A stretch of 64,000 bases of DNA from Sphingomonas parapaucimobilis NBRC 15100 (GCF_000787715.1 NZ_BBPI01000035.1:114667-178666), one strand, 5' to 3'; shown: positions 41,107-50,613, numbered from the stretch's first letter. Notes: generated from the sequence alone by a model not told the origin. Program-made: numbers and translations.

Positions 41107-41544
41107 TTAGCGCGCGGCAGGCGCGCAGCCGACCAGACCGCCGACGGGCACCACGATTTCATCCTGATTTCCGCGCGTTAGCCGGATACTGGCGTCGGAA
41201 ACAATGGCGCCGTCCTGCAACGTCTCGCGCTGGGTAATCGTCATGTCGAGCGTCGCGGTGACGCCCGCCCCGGCATAACGGGTCGTGCTCGCCAGCCCCA
41301 GCGTACCCCCGCCCCCGCCCCCGGCCTCGGCGGCGGCGAGGTCGGTCGGCTTGCCGTCGAGCATGATGCGCAGTCGGCCCGGCTCCACCATCGCGACGAA
41401 ACGCTGGTCCTGCACCGCCCAGAGATAGGCCGCGCAGCCGCGCTCGGGCAAAGCCTGTTTGGGCAGCGCGCCCAGCACCGGGGGCGCGGGCACCGGCTCG
41501 GTCGGGGCGGCCTGTGCCAAAGCGAGGATCGACAATAGCATCAT
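41107..41544 (-). CDS. Secreted protein of unknown function, 145 aa
   Basis: Starts ATG 41544 in ATGA overlap with the prepilin peptidase stop. N-terminal MMLLSILALAQAAP is a short signal peptide; then a proline-rich stretch and a beta-rich domain with two cysteines (ERGCAAYLW and GLVGCAPAAR) that could form a disulfide. A run of glycines lies in the middle. Coupling with the peptidase suggests a link to pilus or type II secretion, but no family is recognised. Confidence 0.7.
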   Translation of the reverse strand: MMLLSILALAQAAPTEPVPAPPVLGALPKQALPERGCAAYLWAVQDQRFVAMVEPGRLRIMLDGKPTDLAAAEAGGGGGGTLGLASTTRYAGAGVTATLDMTITQRETLQDGAIVSDASIRLTRGNQDEIVVPVGGLVGCAPAAR

Positions 41545-42302
41545 GCCGCCATTCCTATCATCAACAGCCAGGCCGGGTAAGCCGCCAGCGCGAGCAGCAA
41601 TCCCAACGGCACCATGTCCTGTCCGCTCGCCCGCTGCCCCAGCAGATGCCGCACAGCGACGAAGCCCAGCCCGATGACGCACGCCGCCAGCAACACGCCC
41701 GGTAGCATCCGCCAGCCGAGCCACAGCCCGATCGCGCCCAGCAGCTTGGGATCGCCACCCCCCATCCCCTCGCGCCCACGCCAGCGGCGATAGCCCTCGG
41801 CAATGGCCCATAGCCCGACGAAGCCGACCAGACCGCCGACGATCCGCTCGTCCGGCGACGGCGCATGGCCGAGCAGCCCGGTCAGCACCCCCGCCCCCGC
41901 GGCCCATGCGGTCAACCGATCGGGCAACCAGAAGGCCAGCGCGTCGAGCGCCCCCAATGCCAACAGCGTCCATCCGAACAACGCCCCCGTCCAACCGTCC
42001 GCCCCAGCGACCCAGCCCGCCGACACGCCGATCAGCGCGGCGATGGCTTCGATGCGCCAATGCACCGGATCGATCGCCTTGCGGCACCGCGCACAGCGGC
42101 CCCGCAGCAGGACGAAGCTGACGACCGGCACCAGCTCCCACGCGCGCAACGTCTTGCCGCAATGGTCGCAGGCCGACCTACCCGCCAGCACCGAACGATC
42201 GTCCAGCCAGCGGAGCACCAGCGCCGCGACGAACGACCCGATGATCGCCCCCGCCACGCCATAGATCGCGGCCCATATCGCCGATGCCGCCCCGAACGTC
42301 AT
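41541..42302 (-). CDS. Type IV prepilin peptidase (A24 family), 253 aa
   Basis: N-terminal zinc-type CDHCGKTL and CARCRKAI pairs, then transmembrane helices, with catalytic aspartates in LDALAFWLPDRLT and GMGGGDPKL. It cleaves the leader of type IV pilins or pseudopilins and may methylate the new N-terminus. No pilin or secretion cluster is in view, so the target system (pilD- or gspO-like) is not determined. Confidence 0.9.
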   Translation of the reverse strand: MTFGAASAIWAAIYGVAGAIIGSFVAALVLRWLDDRSVLAGRSACDHCGKTLRAWELVPVVSFVLLRGRCARCRKAIDPVHWRIEAIAALIGVSAGWVAGADGWTGALFGWTLLALGALDALAFWLPDRLTAWAAGAGVLTGLLGHAPSPDERIVGGLVGFVGLWAIAEGYRRWRGREGMGGGDPKLLGAIGLWLGWRMLPGVLLAACVIGLGFVAVRHLLGQRASGQDMVPLGLLLALAAYPAWLLMIGMAA

Positions 42303-42318
42303 GCCGATCCCTTAATCA

Positions 42319-42423
42319 TCACCCCTCCCCTTCAGGGGAGGGGATGGGGGTGGGGCGCTTCCGCGAACGCAACGCCCGTAGAGAGGCCCCACCCCAAACC
42401 CCTCCCTTGAAGGGGAGGGGCTT
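42319..42423. repeat. Intergenic palindromic repeat, family A
   Basis: CCCCTCCCCTTCAGGGGAGG, a spacer with GGGTGGGGCG, GTAGAGAGGCCCCACCCC and CCCTTGAAGGGGAGGGGC. The second half is shared nearly word for word with 52,130-52,179 and with the edge copy at 63,942-63,988. Confidence 0.8.
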
Positions 42424-42519
42424 CAATCGGTCCCCTACCCCCTTTGCGCGGCCCGGGCAAAAGGCGTAAGGCCCGCGCCAAACAACGACATCAAAACAGA
42501 CCCAATCGGAGAGTATGCC

Positions 42520-43701
42520 ATGACGGACCCCATCGTCATCCTGTCCTATGCCCGCACCCCCATGGGCTCGTTCCAGGGCAGCCTGTCGGGCCTGTCCGCG
42601 ACCCAGCTGGGGGCCGCCGCCGTCAAGGGCGCGGTCGAGCGGGCGGGCGTCGACCCTATGCTGGTCGAGCGTATCCATATGGGCTGCGTGCTCCCCGCCG
42701 GACTGGGCCAGGCCCCGGCCCGCCAGGCGGCGATCTTCGCCGGGCTGGGCGAGCATGTCGAGGCGACGACGGTCAACAAGATGTGCGGATCGGGGATGCA
42801 GGCCTCGATCATGGCGGCCGAGGCGCTGGCGGCGGGCTCCGCCGATATGATCGTCGCGGGCGGCATGGAGAGCATGACGAACGCCCCCTATCTCAGCCAC
42901 AAGCATCGCGGCGGCGCGCGGATCGGGCATGACACGCTGTACGACCACATGTTCCTCGACGGGCTGGAGGACGCCTATGAGCGCGGCCGCCTGATGGGCC
43001 ATTTCGCCGAGGAAGCCGCGCAGGAATATCAGTTCACGCGGGGCGCGCAGGACGATTTCGCCATCGCCTCGCTGGAACGGGCCAAGGCGGCGCAAGGGTC
43101 GGGCGCGTTCGACCGCGAGATCGTGCCCGTCACGGTCAAGACCCGCAAGGGCGAGGAACGGATCACCCTCGACGAACAGCCCGCCAAGGGCGACCCCGCC
43201 AAAATCCCGACGCTGAAGCCCGCTTTCTCCAAGGACGGCACGATCACGGCGGCCAACGCGTCGTCCATCTCGGACGGTGCGGCGGCGCTGGTGATGACGC
43301 GCCTGAGTGTCGCCGAACGGCTGGGCCTGACCCCGGTCGCGCGGGTCGTGGCACAGGCTGCCCACGCCCACGCCCCCGCCCGCTTCACCACCGCACCCGT
43401 GTTCGCGATGCGCAAGGCCCTGGAGCGCGCGGGCTGGGCGACCGGCGACGCCGATCTCTATGAGGTCAACGAGGCGTTCGCGGCGGTGGCGATGATCGCG
43501 ATGCGGGACATGGACCTGTCGCACGACCGGCTGAACGTCCATGGCGGCGCCTGCGCGCTGGGCCACCCGATCGGCGCCAGCGGTGCGCGGGTGCTGGCGA
43601 CCCTGTTGTCGGCCTTGGAGACGAAGGGCGCGCGACGCGGTGTGGCGTCGCTCTGCATCGGCGGCGGCGAAGCCACCGCGATGGCCGTGGAGTTGATGTA
43701 A
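42520..43701 (+). CDS. Acetyl-CoA acetyltransferase (thiolase), 393 aa
   Basis: Full-length thiolase: nucleophile Cys in NKMCGSGMQA (about residue 90), VNEAFAAVA, GGACALGHPIGASGAR with catalytic His, and CIGGGEATA with the second Cys near the C-terminus. Length fits biosynthetic/degradative acetoacetyl-CoA thiolases (PhaA/AtoB type). It condenses or splits acetoacetyl-CoA. Single gene flanked by repeats, so the pathway is not shown. Confidence 0.93.
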   Translation: MTDPIVILSYARTPMGSFQGSLSGLSATQLGAAAVKGAVERAGVDPMLVERIHMGCVLPAGLGQAPARQAAIFAGLGEHVEATTVNKMCGSGMQASIMAAEALAAGSADMIVAGGMESMTNAPYLSHKHRGGARIGHDTLYDHMFLDGLEDAYERGRLMGHFAEEAAQEYQFTRGAQDDFAIASLERAKAAQGSGAFDREIVPVTVKTRKGEERITLDEQPAKGDPAKIPTLKPAFSKDGTITAANASSISDGAAALVMTRLSVAERLGLTPVARVVAQAAHAHAPARFTTAPVFAMRKALERAGWATGDADLYEVNEAFAAVAMIAMRDMDLSHDRLNVHGGACALGHPIGASGARVLATLLSALETKGARRGVASLCIGGGEATAMAVELM

Positions 43702-43707
43702 GGGTTT

Positions 43708-43951
43708 CCCCCTCCCGCCTGCGGGAGAGGCTCCTTCTTACTCCCCTCCCGCAGGCGGGAGGGGGCGGGGGAGGGCGCGGTGTCTCACCGAGACCATCGC
43801 TCGCGGCCTTCCCTCCCCCATCCCCTCCCGCCTGCGGGAGGGGCGTGTTTGACGGTGAACGAGGCCATTCTCACAACCTCCACGGCGTGACGCGCCGCCG
43901 TCAAAGCCTGGCAGTGCTCCCAAGCCTTTCCCCTCCCGTTTACGGGAGGGG
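43708..43951. repeat. Cluster of four CCCCTCCCG...CGGGAGGGG palindromes, family C
   Basis: Copies at about 43,708-43,730 (imperfect), 43,742-43,765, 43,822-43,843 and 43,930-43,951. The 22-bp core CCCCTCCCGCCTGCGGGAGGGG is a perfect palindrome in the third copy. Near the end, GTGCCAAGAGGCTGACGGCA repeats as ATGCCAAGAGGCTTACGGCA at about 44,014-44,034, the second overlapping the 3' end of the SH3 gene. No gene is supported in 43,702-44,026. Confidence 0.8.
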
Positions 43952-44026
43952 CGTGCCAAGAGGCTGACGGCAGAACCCTGATCGCCAAATTATCCGCCAT
44001 CGGCATCCACCGGCATGCCAAGAGGC

Positions 44027-44545
44027 TTACGGCAGCACTTCCCCCGGATCGACGCCCCAGATCGACCCGACCGGCACGAATCCCGCCTGCCCCTTCACGT
44101 CCAACCGGCACCAGCCGCCGTTACATTCGCTGATCCGCCCGACCACGCCAGGCTCCGCACGCCACAGCGTCTTGGCCCCGTCATCGGGAGCCGAGCGCAT
44201 CGGCAGCGGCTCGGTGCCGCGCACGATCGCGGTGCGGGTGTTGCGGAGCAGGACGGCCAGCATCCAGCCTTCCGTGCCGTCCGGGTCCTGGACCTTGCGC
44301 CATTGCTTGAACACGGCGACGACCTTCACCGGCAGGTCGGCGCGGCGGTAATTCCAGCTGGCGGGATAGGTGCGCGCCGGGCCAGTCCGCATCCGCGCCA
44401 GTGACGCACCGATCGACCCGTAATAGGGCAAGGCCCGCTTCTCGGTCGCGGCCTTCGCCACCGGGGCGAGCGGCCCCACCGCCAGCATTCCGCTCGCCAG
44501 CGTCGCCGCCAAAACAGCCAGCCCGGCCATGGACCTGCGCATCAT
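44027..44545 (-). CDS. Secreted SH3-domain protein, 172 aa
   Basis: Signal peptide after ATG 44545 (MMRRSMAGLAVLAATLASGM), then two bacterial SH3-like units (GSIGASLARMRTGPARTYPA and PLPMRSAPDDGAKTLWRAEP) with GGWCRLDVKGQAGFVP at the end. Such proteins bind cell-wall material in the periplasm. AAAGG lies just before the start. Divergent from the dehydrogenase gene. Confidence 0.85.
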   Translation of the reverse strand: MMRRSMAGLAVLAATLASGMLAVGPLAPVAKAATEKRALPYYGSIGASLARMRTGPARTYPASWNYRRADLPVKVVAVFKQWRKVQDPDGTEGWMLAVLLRNTRTAIVRGTEPLPMRSAPDDGAKTLWRAEPGVVGRISECNGGWCRLDVKGQAGFVPVGSIWGVDPGEVLP

Positions 44546-44659
44546 CCGTACCTTTACTTGCCCGCCTGTGCATCGCTCTACGCCGAGCCGGGGGGGCGCT
44601 TCAACCATGTTCGGGCGCGCGATCGCCGGTTGACGGACCCGCAGGCTTGCCGCAATCCG

Positions 44660-45664
44660 ATGGTCATGGTCGATCCACGCCGCTGCCTGAACCCCAGGGT
44701 GGTCGTCACCCGCGAACTGCCCGATCCCGTATTGGAGCGGATGGCCGCGCTGTTCGAGACCCGATTCAACCAGGGCGACGAAAAATTCGGCCGCGAGCAA
44801 CTGGCCGCCGCCATGGCGGATTGCGACGTGCTGGTCCCGACCGTCACCGATCCGATCGACGCCGATCTGATCGCGAATGCCGGACCGCGCCTGAAGCTGA
44901 TCGCCAATTTCGGCGCAGGCGTGAACCATATCGACCTGAAGGCGGCGCGCGCGCGCGGCATCATCGTCACCAATACGCCGGGCGTCCTGACCGAGGATAC
45001 CGCCGACATGACCATGGCGCTGATCCTGTCGGTGCCGCGCCGCCTGGCCGAAGGGGAAAAGCTGGTCCGCTCGGGCGCGTGGAAGGGCTGGAGCCCCGGC
45101 GGGATGCTGGGCCACCGGATCGGCGGCAAGGCGCTGGGCATCGTCGGCATGGGCCGGATCGGCCAGGCGGTGGCACGTCGGGCAAAGGCGTTCGGCCTGT
45201 CGATCCACTATCACAACCGCCGCCGCCTGCCCGCCAGCATCGAGGCGGAACTGGGCGCGACCTGGTATGACGATCTCGACGCGATGCTGGGCGCGGTCGA
45301 CATCATATCGATCCACACGCCGCTCAACGCCGACAGCCACGACCTGATCGACCGCCGCCGCATCGCGCTGATGCGCGCCCATGTCTATCTCATCAACGCC
45401 AGTCGGGGCGGTATCGTCGATGAGGACGCCCTGGTTGAGGCGCTGGAGCAGGGCCGACTGGCCGGGGCCGGGCTGGACGTGTGGCGGCACGAACCCGAGA
45501 TCGACCCGCGCCTGCTCGCCCTCCCCAATGTCGTGCTGACCCCGCATATGGGTTCGGCCACGCTGGAGGGGCGCGTGGCCTCGGCCGAAAAGGTCATCGC
45601 CAATATCCGCAGCTGGGCCGATGGCCATCGGCCGCCGGATCAGGTGCTGGAGGGGTGGCTTTAA
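44660..45664 (+). CDS. D-2-hydroxyacid dehydrogenase (glyoxylate/hydroxypyruvate reductase-like), 334 aa
   Basis: NAD(P)-binding GMGRIGQAVARRAKAFG, plus catalytic Arg in INASRGGIVDE, Glu in WRHEPEI and His in LTPHMGSATLEG. Starts at ATG 44660 or two codons later; upstream in-frame sequence is intergenic-like. The family (GyaR/GhrA type) reduces glyoxylate or hydroxypyruvate; exact substrate unknown. Confidence 0.9.
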   Translation: MVMVDPRRCLNPRVVVTRELPDPVLERMAALFETRFNQGDEKFGREQLAAAMADCDVLVPTVTDPIDADLIANAGPRLKLIANFGAGVNHIDLKAARARGIIVTNTPGVLTEDTADMTMALILSVPRRLAEGEKLVRSGAWKGWSPGGMLGHRIGGKALGIVGMGRIGQAVARRAKAFGLSIHYHNRRRLPASIEAELGATWYDDLDAMLGAVDIISIHTPLNADSHDLIDRRRIALMRAHVYLINASRGGIVDEDALVEALEQGRLAGAGLDVWRHEPEIDPRLLALPNVVLTPHMGSATLEGRVASAEKVIANIRSWADGHRPPDQVLEGWL

Positions 45665-45688
45665 GCGACCATCAGCCGCCGCACGCGA

Positions 45689-46051
45689 TCAGTCGACACC
45701 CTGAACGACGAAGGTGAACCATGCGCTGTCCGCGTGATCGTAGAGCTGGACCACCTGATCCTCGATCCGACAGGTAAAATGACCCGAGCTGCTGCGATCG
45801 AAGCCCTTCGTCGTACCGTCGGCGACTTCCATATAGATCGCCGCACCCGTTCCGGTTTCGCGCAGTTCCGGCAGGCTGCCGCCGAACTTCACGTTCCGGT
45901 CGCCGTCCAGCCCCTGCAGATGCTCGCCCCGGGCCTCCGCCGCGATGCGGCGGTGCCGGTCCAGCGTCTGGTCATAGAGCCCGGCCACCTTCCTGCCGGT
46001 CACGAGCGCATGGGACGAAGCGGCGATGATCGCGCGGATATCTGGTTGCAT
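45689..46051 (-). CDS. Protein of unknown function, 120 aa
   Basis: Start uncertain: ATG 46051 (MQPDIRAIIAASSHALVTGR) looks best, while the frame is open to 46,144. Soluble, with LYDQTLDRHRRIAAEARGEH and a beta-rich C-terminus (GHFTCRIEDQVVQLYDHADS, then WFTFVVQG). No family recognised and no coupling to neighbours. Confidence 0.55.
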   Translation of the reverse strand: MQPDIRAIIAASSHALVTGRKVAGLYDQTLDRHRRIAAEARGEHLQGLDGDRNVKFGGSLPELRETGTGAAIYMEVADGTTKGFDRSSSGHFTCRIEDQVVQLYDHADSAWFTFVVQGVD

Positions 46052-46214
46052 GTCGTGCGACTGACACAGCCCATGGGCCGGATCAACCTTGCGATCGATC
46101 ATCGCGGCATCAGGCCGGGCCGCGCCGCCGCTGATCCATGTCAAATTGTTGCGACACGGAACCGTTGCCGCACGATTGCATTCCCCCTCCTGTCATTCAA
46201 CGGGAGCTACCACC

Positions 46215-46406
46215 ATGAAAAAGCTGGCAATTACCTTCACCCTGGCGGCCGCGGCGATGTCGATCTCGGCTTGTTCGACGTTGAAGGGTGCCGCCATTGG
46301 TGGTGCCGGTGGCGCAGGCGTGGCGGCGGCGACGGGCGGCAGTGTCGAGCGTGGCGCGGCGGTCGGTGGCACCGCAGGCGCGGTCGTGGGAACCGTCGCA
46401 GACTGA
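46215..46406 (+). CDS. Small glycine-zipper lipoprotein, 63 aa
   Basis: MKKLAITFTLAAAAMSISAC is a lipoprotein signal with Cys at residue 20; the mature part is a glycine-rich zipper (GAAIGGAGGAGVAAATGGS, then GGTAGAVVGTVAD) like osmotically inducible or entericidin-type small lipoproteins. It probably sits in a membrane or the periplasm. Confidence 0.82.
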   Translation: MKKLAITFTLAAAAMSISACSTLKGAAIGGAGGAGVAAATGGSVERGAAVGGTAGAVVGTVAD

Positions 46407-46407
46407 T

Positions 46408-46893
46408 CTAGCGCGCGGGAGCGGCGGCCTTTCCCGCCGCTTCCGCCATCAAAGCCCGGATACGCGACACATCCTTGGGCCGCCCGAAAAGGCGAAACAG
46501 GGCGAGCAGTTCCTGCTGGTCGGGCACGAAGAGCGGCCCACCGGATTTCTCGATCCGCTGACGCGTGCGGGGTTCGACCCGCTGCCACCGCCCGGCGACG
46601 GCCACATTCAAACCGGCCATCACCTCGACGACCACCGGCGCAGCATTCCACCGCGCGAAGGCCGTCGAGCGGAACAGCGAATCAGGTGGCAAGACGATCG
46701 GTGCGATCCCCAGCCGATCGAACACCGCATCGGCCAGCCCCGGCTCGATCAGCAGATCGACATCATCGACCGGATCGGCATCGATACCGTGCAGCGTCAC
46801 CGCCGCGCTGCCGATGATCCACCAGCCATCGGGAAATGACGCCATCGCCCCTGCGACGTCGTGCAACGTCGCGCAGAGTTCCGGCGTCATCAT
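46408..46893 (-). CDS. Nucleotidyltransferase-fold protein, 161 aa
   Basis: WWIIGSAAVTLHG followed by DPVDDVDLLIEP is the G-S-A-x(n)-D-V-D-L motif of MNT-type nucleotidyltransferases, so the two metal-binding Asp of the fold are present. The C-terminus has FRLFGRPKDVSRIRAL, as in the unknown-function members of this family. No toxin partner is adjacent. Substrate unknown. Confidence 0.75.
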   Translation of the reverse strand: MMTPELCATLHDVAGAMASFPDGWWIIGSAAVTLHGIDADPVDDVDLLIEPGLADAVFDRLGIAPIVLPPDSLFRSTAFARWNAAPVVVEVMAGLNVAVAGRWQRVEPRTRQRIEKSGGPLFVPDQQELLALFRLFGRPKDVSRIRALMAEAAGKAAAPAR

Positions 46894-46899
46894 AGCGGA

Positions 46900-48303
46900 T
46901 CAATCCCCGGTCAGGATGCGGTCGACCAGCTGCTTCACGGTCGGCACGAACCCGTTCGAATAGAAGGGGTCACGCTTGAAGTTATAGGCCGCGTGTCCTG
47001 CGAACATCAGGTTCTGCTCGACATCGCCGCCATGCGCGATCTCCTGGAGCGTCTTCTGGATGCAGAAGCTGCGCGGATCGGCCAGACGACCGGTCGAGTT
47101 GGTTTCGCTGTCCGCCCAGCTGGAGAACAGGCACTGCGACAGACAGCCCATGCAGTCGGCCTGATCCTTGCGGATTTCCTTGGCTTCCTCAGGGGTCACG
47201 AACACCAGCGTGTTGTCGGGCGTCTTCAGCGCCATGGTGAAGCCCGCGCCGAACCACTCGCGCGCACGCAGCAGGTCGCCCTTCGTCACCCAGAAATTCT
47301 TGCCCTTCACGCCCACGTCGAGCTGGAAGACATGGTCGCCCGCCTCCTGTGTCGAGAAAGCGATCTGGCGCTCCGAACGCGCCTCCAGGGCGCGCAGGAA
47401 CGGGTTGCGCACCGCGCTGGAATAGAAACCGGTCGGCGAGAAGCGGTGGAGAAGGACGTCGCCCTCCTCGATCGTCATCAGCCGCTGCTTCCACTCCTCG
47501 GGAATCGGGCTTTCCTGCGTCAGCAAAGGCCGCGTGCCGAACTGGAAGGCGATCTTGCCCAGCTCGGGATTGTCGATCCAGTCGTTCCAGTCGCGCAGAT
47601 ACCAGACGCCGCCCGCCATCACGATCGGCACCTCGTCCGAAATCCCGCCCTCGCGCATCGTGTCGCGCAGCGCCTTCACGCGCGGATACGGGTCCTGCGG
47701 CTGCAACGGGTCTTCGGCATTGGACAGGCCGTTATGACCACCGGCGAGCCAGGGGTCCTCATAGACCACCGCCGAAAGCCATTCCGACGCCTTGGAATAG
47801 GCACGCTTCCACAGCGCGCGGAAGGCACGGCCCGAGGAGACGATCGGCAGATAGCTGACCTGGTGATGCGCCGCGATCTCGGACAGCTTGTAGGGCATAC
47901 CAGCACCACAGGTGACGCCCGCGACCAGCCCCTTGGTGCGTGCCAGCACGCCTTCCAGCACCCGCTGCGCGCCGCCCATTTCCCACAGCACGTTGATGTT
48001 GATCGCGCCCTTGCCACCGGCAATGTCCCAGGCGCGCTTCACCTGCTGGACCGCGCCCTCGATGGCATATTCGATCAGTTCCTCATGCCGTTCGCGCCGG
48101 GTCAGCGCGCGGTAGATCTGGGGAATGATCTTGCCCTCGGCATCATAGCTGTCGGCGTTGACGGCCGACACGGTGCCGACGCCACCCGCCGCCGCCCAGG
48201 CGCCCGCCGAAGCGTGGTTGGTCGCCGCGACGCCCTTCCCACCTTCGATCAGCGGCCAAACCTCGCGGCCGTTGTACAGGATGGGGCTCAAGCCTTTGAA
48301 CAC
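46900..48303 (-). CDS. Nitronate monooxygenase-type flavin oxidoreductase, 467 aa
   Basis: TIM-barrel flavoprotein of the NMO/2-nitropropane dioxygenase-like group: GGVGTVSAVNAD near the N-terminus, TCGAGMPYKLSE, PIVMAGGVWYLRDW and AFQFGTRPLLTQESPIP. A late CMGCLSQCLFSSW cysteine cluster is unusual for nitronate monooxygenases and may bind metal. Starts GTG. The natural substrate is unknown. Confidence 0.85.
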   Translation of the reverse strand: MFKGLSPILYNGREVWPLIEGGKGVAATNHASAGAWAAAGGVGTVSAVNADSYDAEGKIIPQIYRALTRRERHEELIEYAIEGAVQQVKRAWDIAGGKGAININVLWEMGGAQRVLEGVLARTKGLVAGVTCGAGMPYKLSEIAAHHQVSYLPIVSSGRAFRALWKRAYSKASEWLSAVVYEDPWLAGGHNGLSNAEDPLQPQDPYPRVKALRDTMREGGISDEVPIVMAGGVWYLRDWNDWIDNPELGKIAFQFGTRPLLTQESPIPEEWKQRLMTIEEGDVLLHRFSPTGFYSSAVRNPFLRALEARSERQIAFSTQEAGDHVFQLDVGVKGKNFWVTKGDLLRAREWFGAGFTMALKTPDNTLVFVTPEEAKEIRKDQADCMGCLSQCLFSSWADSETNSTGRLADPRSFCIQKTLQEIAHGGDVEQNLMFAGHAAYNFKRDPFYSNGFVPTVKQLVDRILTGD

Positions 48304-48353
48304 GTCTTTACCTTACTGATCCCGAAAGGGTCTCATATAGCGTGTTGGCAACG

Positions 48354-49529
48354 CTAAGCGAGGGGAATTAACGGCACAGGTCCGTCGCGCACGCCACCGA
48401 GCGCGCCGGGTCGACCCAGAACCTGTTCGTAGAGCGCCTTGTAGCGCGCGACCATCTGCGCCTGATCGAACTCGGCGCGCACCCGCGCCTGGTTGGCCGC
48501 CCCCGCCTGGGCGCGCAACTCGGGGTGCGCGATCAGTGCCTGGATCACGTCGCGCAGCCGCACTTCGTTGGGCGCGTCGGCGATGAACGGGCGATTGGGC
48601 TCGGACACCATCATCGGCACATCGCCCACCGGCAGCGAGGCGATGGGAAGCCCCGCGGCCATGCCCTCCAGCACCGAGATCGGCGCCTGTTCCGATAGCG
48701 AGGACAAGGCGACGATGTCGAAATGGCGGATGTAATTATACGGCCGCTCCAGAAAGCCCGGCATCACCAGCCGGTCGGCAATGCCCATGGCGGCGGCGGC
48801 CTGCATGATGTTGGCCCGCTCCGGCCCCTCGCCGACGATCACCAGCCGGAAGCGGTTGGGAATGCCGCCCATCGCGCGGACCAGCATCGGCAGGTTCTTG
48901 ACGGTACGCAGGCCTGCAAGCGCGCCGACGACGATCTCCTTGGGCTGGCGGACGAAGCCGGGAATACCCTTGGGATCGGGGTCGCGGGCATAGAGCCTGG
49001 TGTCTATGCCGTTGGGGATGCGATGGACCCGTTCGGCGGGCTGTTTCCAGGTCTGACGCGCAATGCCCTCCAGGATATGGCTCGGCACCGCCAGCGCGTC
49101 CGCCGCCGACAGGGCGATGCGGCGATAGATGTTGCGTTCGATCTTGAGGCCCCGCGCCTCGTCGGCGTTGAACCCGTCCTCGTGATGGACCAGCGGCGGC
49201 GCGCCCTTGGGATAGACGCGGCGCGCCATCACCCCGTCGATCGCGCCCCAATTGTACGTCAGCACCAGGTCGAAGCGGCGCATATAGCCCGCGATCGCCT
49301 CGTACCGCCTGACCGAGGGCTTGCCGGTCAGCGGCGGCGCATCCTGTGCGATCTCGTACCGGATGCCCTTGGCGATGGCATCGCGCGCGCCCAGTTCGTC
49401 GGGCAGCCCCGAGACGATGGTATGCTTCGCGGCATCGCCAAAGGCGTTCATCAACGCGACCGCCCGCGCCTCCTTGCCGCCCAGCGAGAAGGAGGAATGA
49501 AGGTGCAGGATGTTGAGCGGACGGGCCAT
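48354..49529 (-). CDS. Glycosyltransferase family 4, 391 aa
   Basis: N-terminal NILHLHSSFSLGGKEARAV, nucleotide-sugar binding half with VIVGEGPERANIMQAAAAMG, VMPGFLERPYNY and the E-x7-E-type SEQAPISVLEGMAAGLPIA. It transfers a sugar to lipid or polysaccharide at the inner membrane. The acceptor is unknown; no exopolysaccharide cluster is adjacent. Confidence 0.9.
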   Translation of the reverse strand: MARPLNILHLHSSFSLGGKEARAVALMNAFGDAAKHTIVSGLPDELGARDAIAKGIRYEIAQDAPPLTGKPSVRRYEAIAGYMRRFDLVLTYNWGAIDGVMARRVYPKGAPPLVHHEDGFNADEARGLKIERNIYRRIALSAADALAVPSHILEGIARQTWKQPAERVHRIPNGIDTRLYARDPDPKGIPGFVRQPKEIVVGALAGLRTVKNLPMLVRAMGGIPNRFRLVIVGEGPERANIMQAAAAMGIADRLVMPGFLERPYNYIRHFDIVALSSLSEQAPISVLEGMAAGLPIASLPVGDVPMMVSEPNRPFIADAPNEVRLRDVIQALIAHPELRAQAGAANQARVRAEFDQAQMVARYKALYEQVLGRPGALGGVRDGPVPLIPLA

Positions 49530-49580
49530 GCGCGCGGATTTAGCGGGCGGTGGCGGGGTTGGAAACCGCCAGCGCCAATT

Positions 49581-49705
49581 TCCTCCCCGGCACGGGGAGG
49601 TAGCAGGCCGAAGGCCTGACGGAGGGGGGCTTCCACAAGGGACGTCCTGTGTGGCACGCCCCCTCCACCAGCTTCGCTGGTCCCCCTCCCCTTGCAGGGG
49701 AGGAA
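49581..49705. repeat. Intergenic palindromic repeat, family B
   Basis: Same layout as 34,440-34,560: a GGGGAGGTAGCAGGCCGAAG block, TGACGGAGGGGGGC, CCCCTCCACCAGCTTCGCTG and CCCCTCCCCTTGCAGGGGAG. Confidence 0.8.
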
Positions 49706-49715
49706 AGGGGTTGGC

Positions 49716-50576
49716 CTATCCCGCCACCCGGTCCAGCAACCGCCCGATCCCGGCCAGCGCTTCCGGCTCGGTCAGCAGCGGCGTGTGGCCGACATTCGGC
49801 ACCGTCACCAGCTCTGACGGGGACAGCCGCTCGACCATCCGCTCGGCGACGGACGCGCTCAATATGTCCGACCGCTCGCCACGCACCACCAGCGTCGGCA
49901 CGCCGTTCAGCGCGTCGAGCGCGGCCCACATGTCCGGCCCGCCCTCGGTATTGGGCACGCGGAACGGCTCGGCGATCTTCAGGTCATAATCGAGCACGAT
50001 CCGCCCTGCACTGGTCAGGCGGTGCGTGCGCTTGGCCATGGCCAGCCAGTCCTCGATGCCCCAGCCGGGATAGACGTCCTCGTTATTCTCCTGGACGCAG
50101 CGCGCCGCGTGCAGCCAGGTGGGAAAGCTCTGTCCCTTGCCGACATAGCCGCGGATGCGCGCCAGCCCCGCCGCCTCGATCTCCGGCCCGATATCGTTCA
50201 GCACCGCCCCCGCCAGCCGCCCCCGCGCAGTGGCCGCCAGCACCATCGTCACGATCCCGCCCAGCGAGGTGCCGATCGCGACGAAGCGGGTGATGCCGAA
50301 CGCGTCCAGCATCGCCTCGACATCCTGGACATAGGTCAGCGGCACATAGGTCATCGGATCCTTGGCATAGGCGCTCTCGCCCCGCCCCCGGAAGCTGACC
50401 GCAATGAGGCGCGCGCGCCCGTCCAGCGCCTCGGCCAGCCCCTCGAAATCACGGGCGTTGCGGGTCAGGCCCGGCAGGCAGAGGATCGGGGGCAGCGCGT
50501 CCGAGCCGGAATAGTCGCGCGCATGAAGCCGCAGACCGTCTTTCGACCACCAATATCGATTCTCATAAGAGGTCAT
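49716..50576 (-). CDS. Alpha/beta hydrolase, 286 aa
   Basis: Nucleophile elbow GTSLGGIV, oxyanion-side LCLPGLTRNARDF, an Asp in VRGERSDIL and the final His in NVGHTPLL. The SFRGRGES segment is typical of the esterase/hydrolase branch. Substrate unknown. Starts ATG 50576, overlapping the longest possible selO start on the other strand. Confidence 0.9.
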   Translation of the reverse strand: MTSYENRYWWSKDGLRLHARDYSGSDALPPILCLPGLTRNARDFEGLAEALDGRARLIAVSFRGRGESAYAKDPMTYVPLTYVQDVEAMLDAFGITRFVAIGTSLGGIVTMVLAATARGRLAGAVLNDIGPEIEAAGLARIRGYVGKGQSFPTWLHAARCVQENNEDVYPGWGIEDWLAMAKRTHRLTSAGRIVLDYDLKIAEPFRVPNTEGGPDMWAALDALNGVPTLVVRGERSDILSASVAERMVERLSPSELVTVPNVGHTPLLTEPEALAGIGRLLDRVAG

Positions 50577-50613
50577 GCTTGAAGGTCCTCCGGTCCCGCC
50601 TCCATATCGCTTT

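Noticed and set aside
43785..44111. 108-residue minus ORF in the repeat cluster
   Set aside because: Built from palindromic repeat sequence and has no conserved feature.
46408..46893. Toxin-antitoxin pair around the nucleotidyltransferase-like gene
   Set aside because: No HEPN or other partner gene is adjacent; the neighbours are a lipoprotein and a flavin oxidoreductase.
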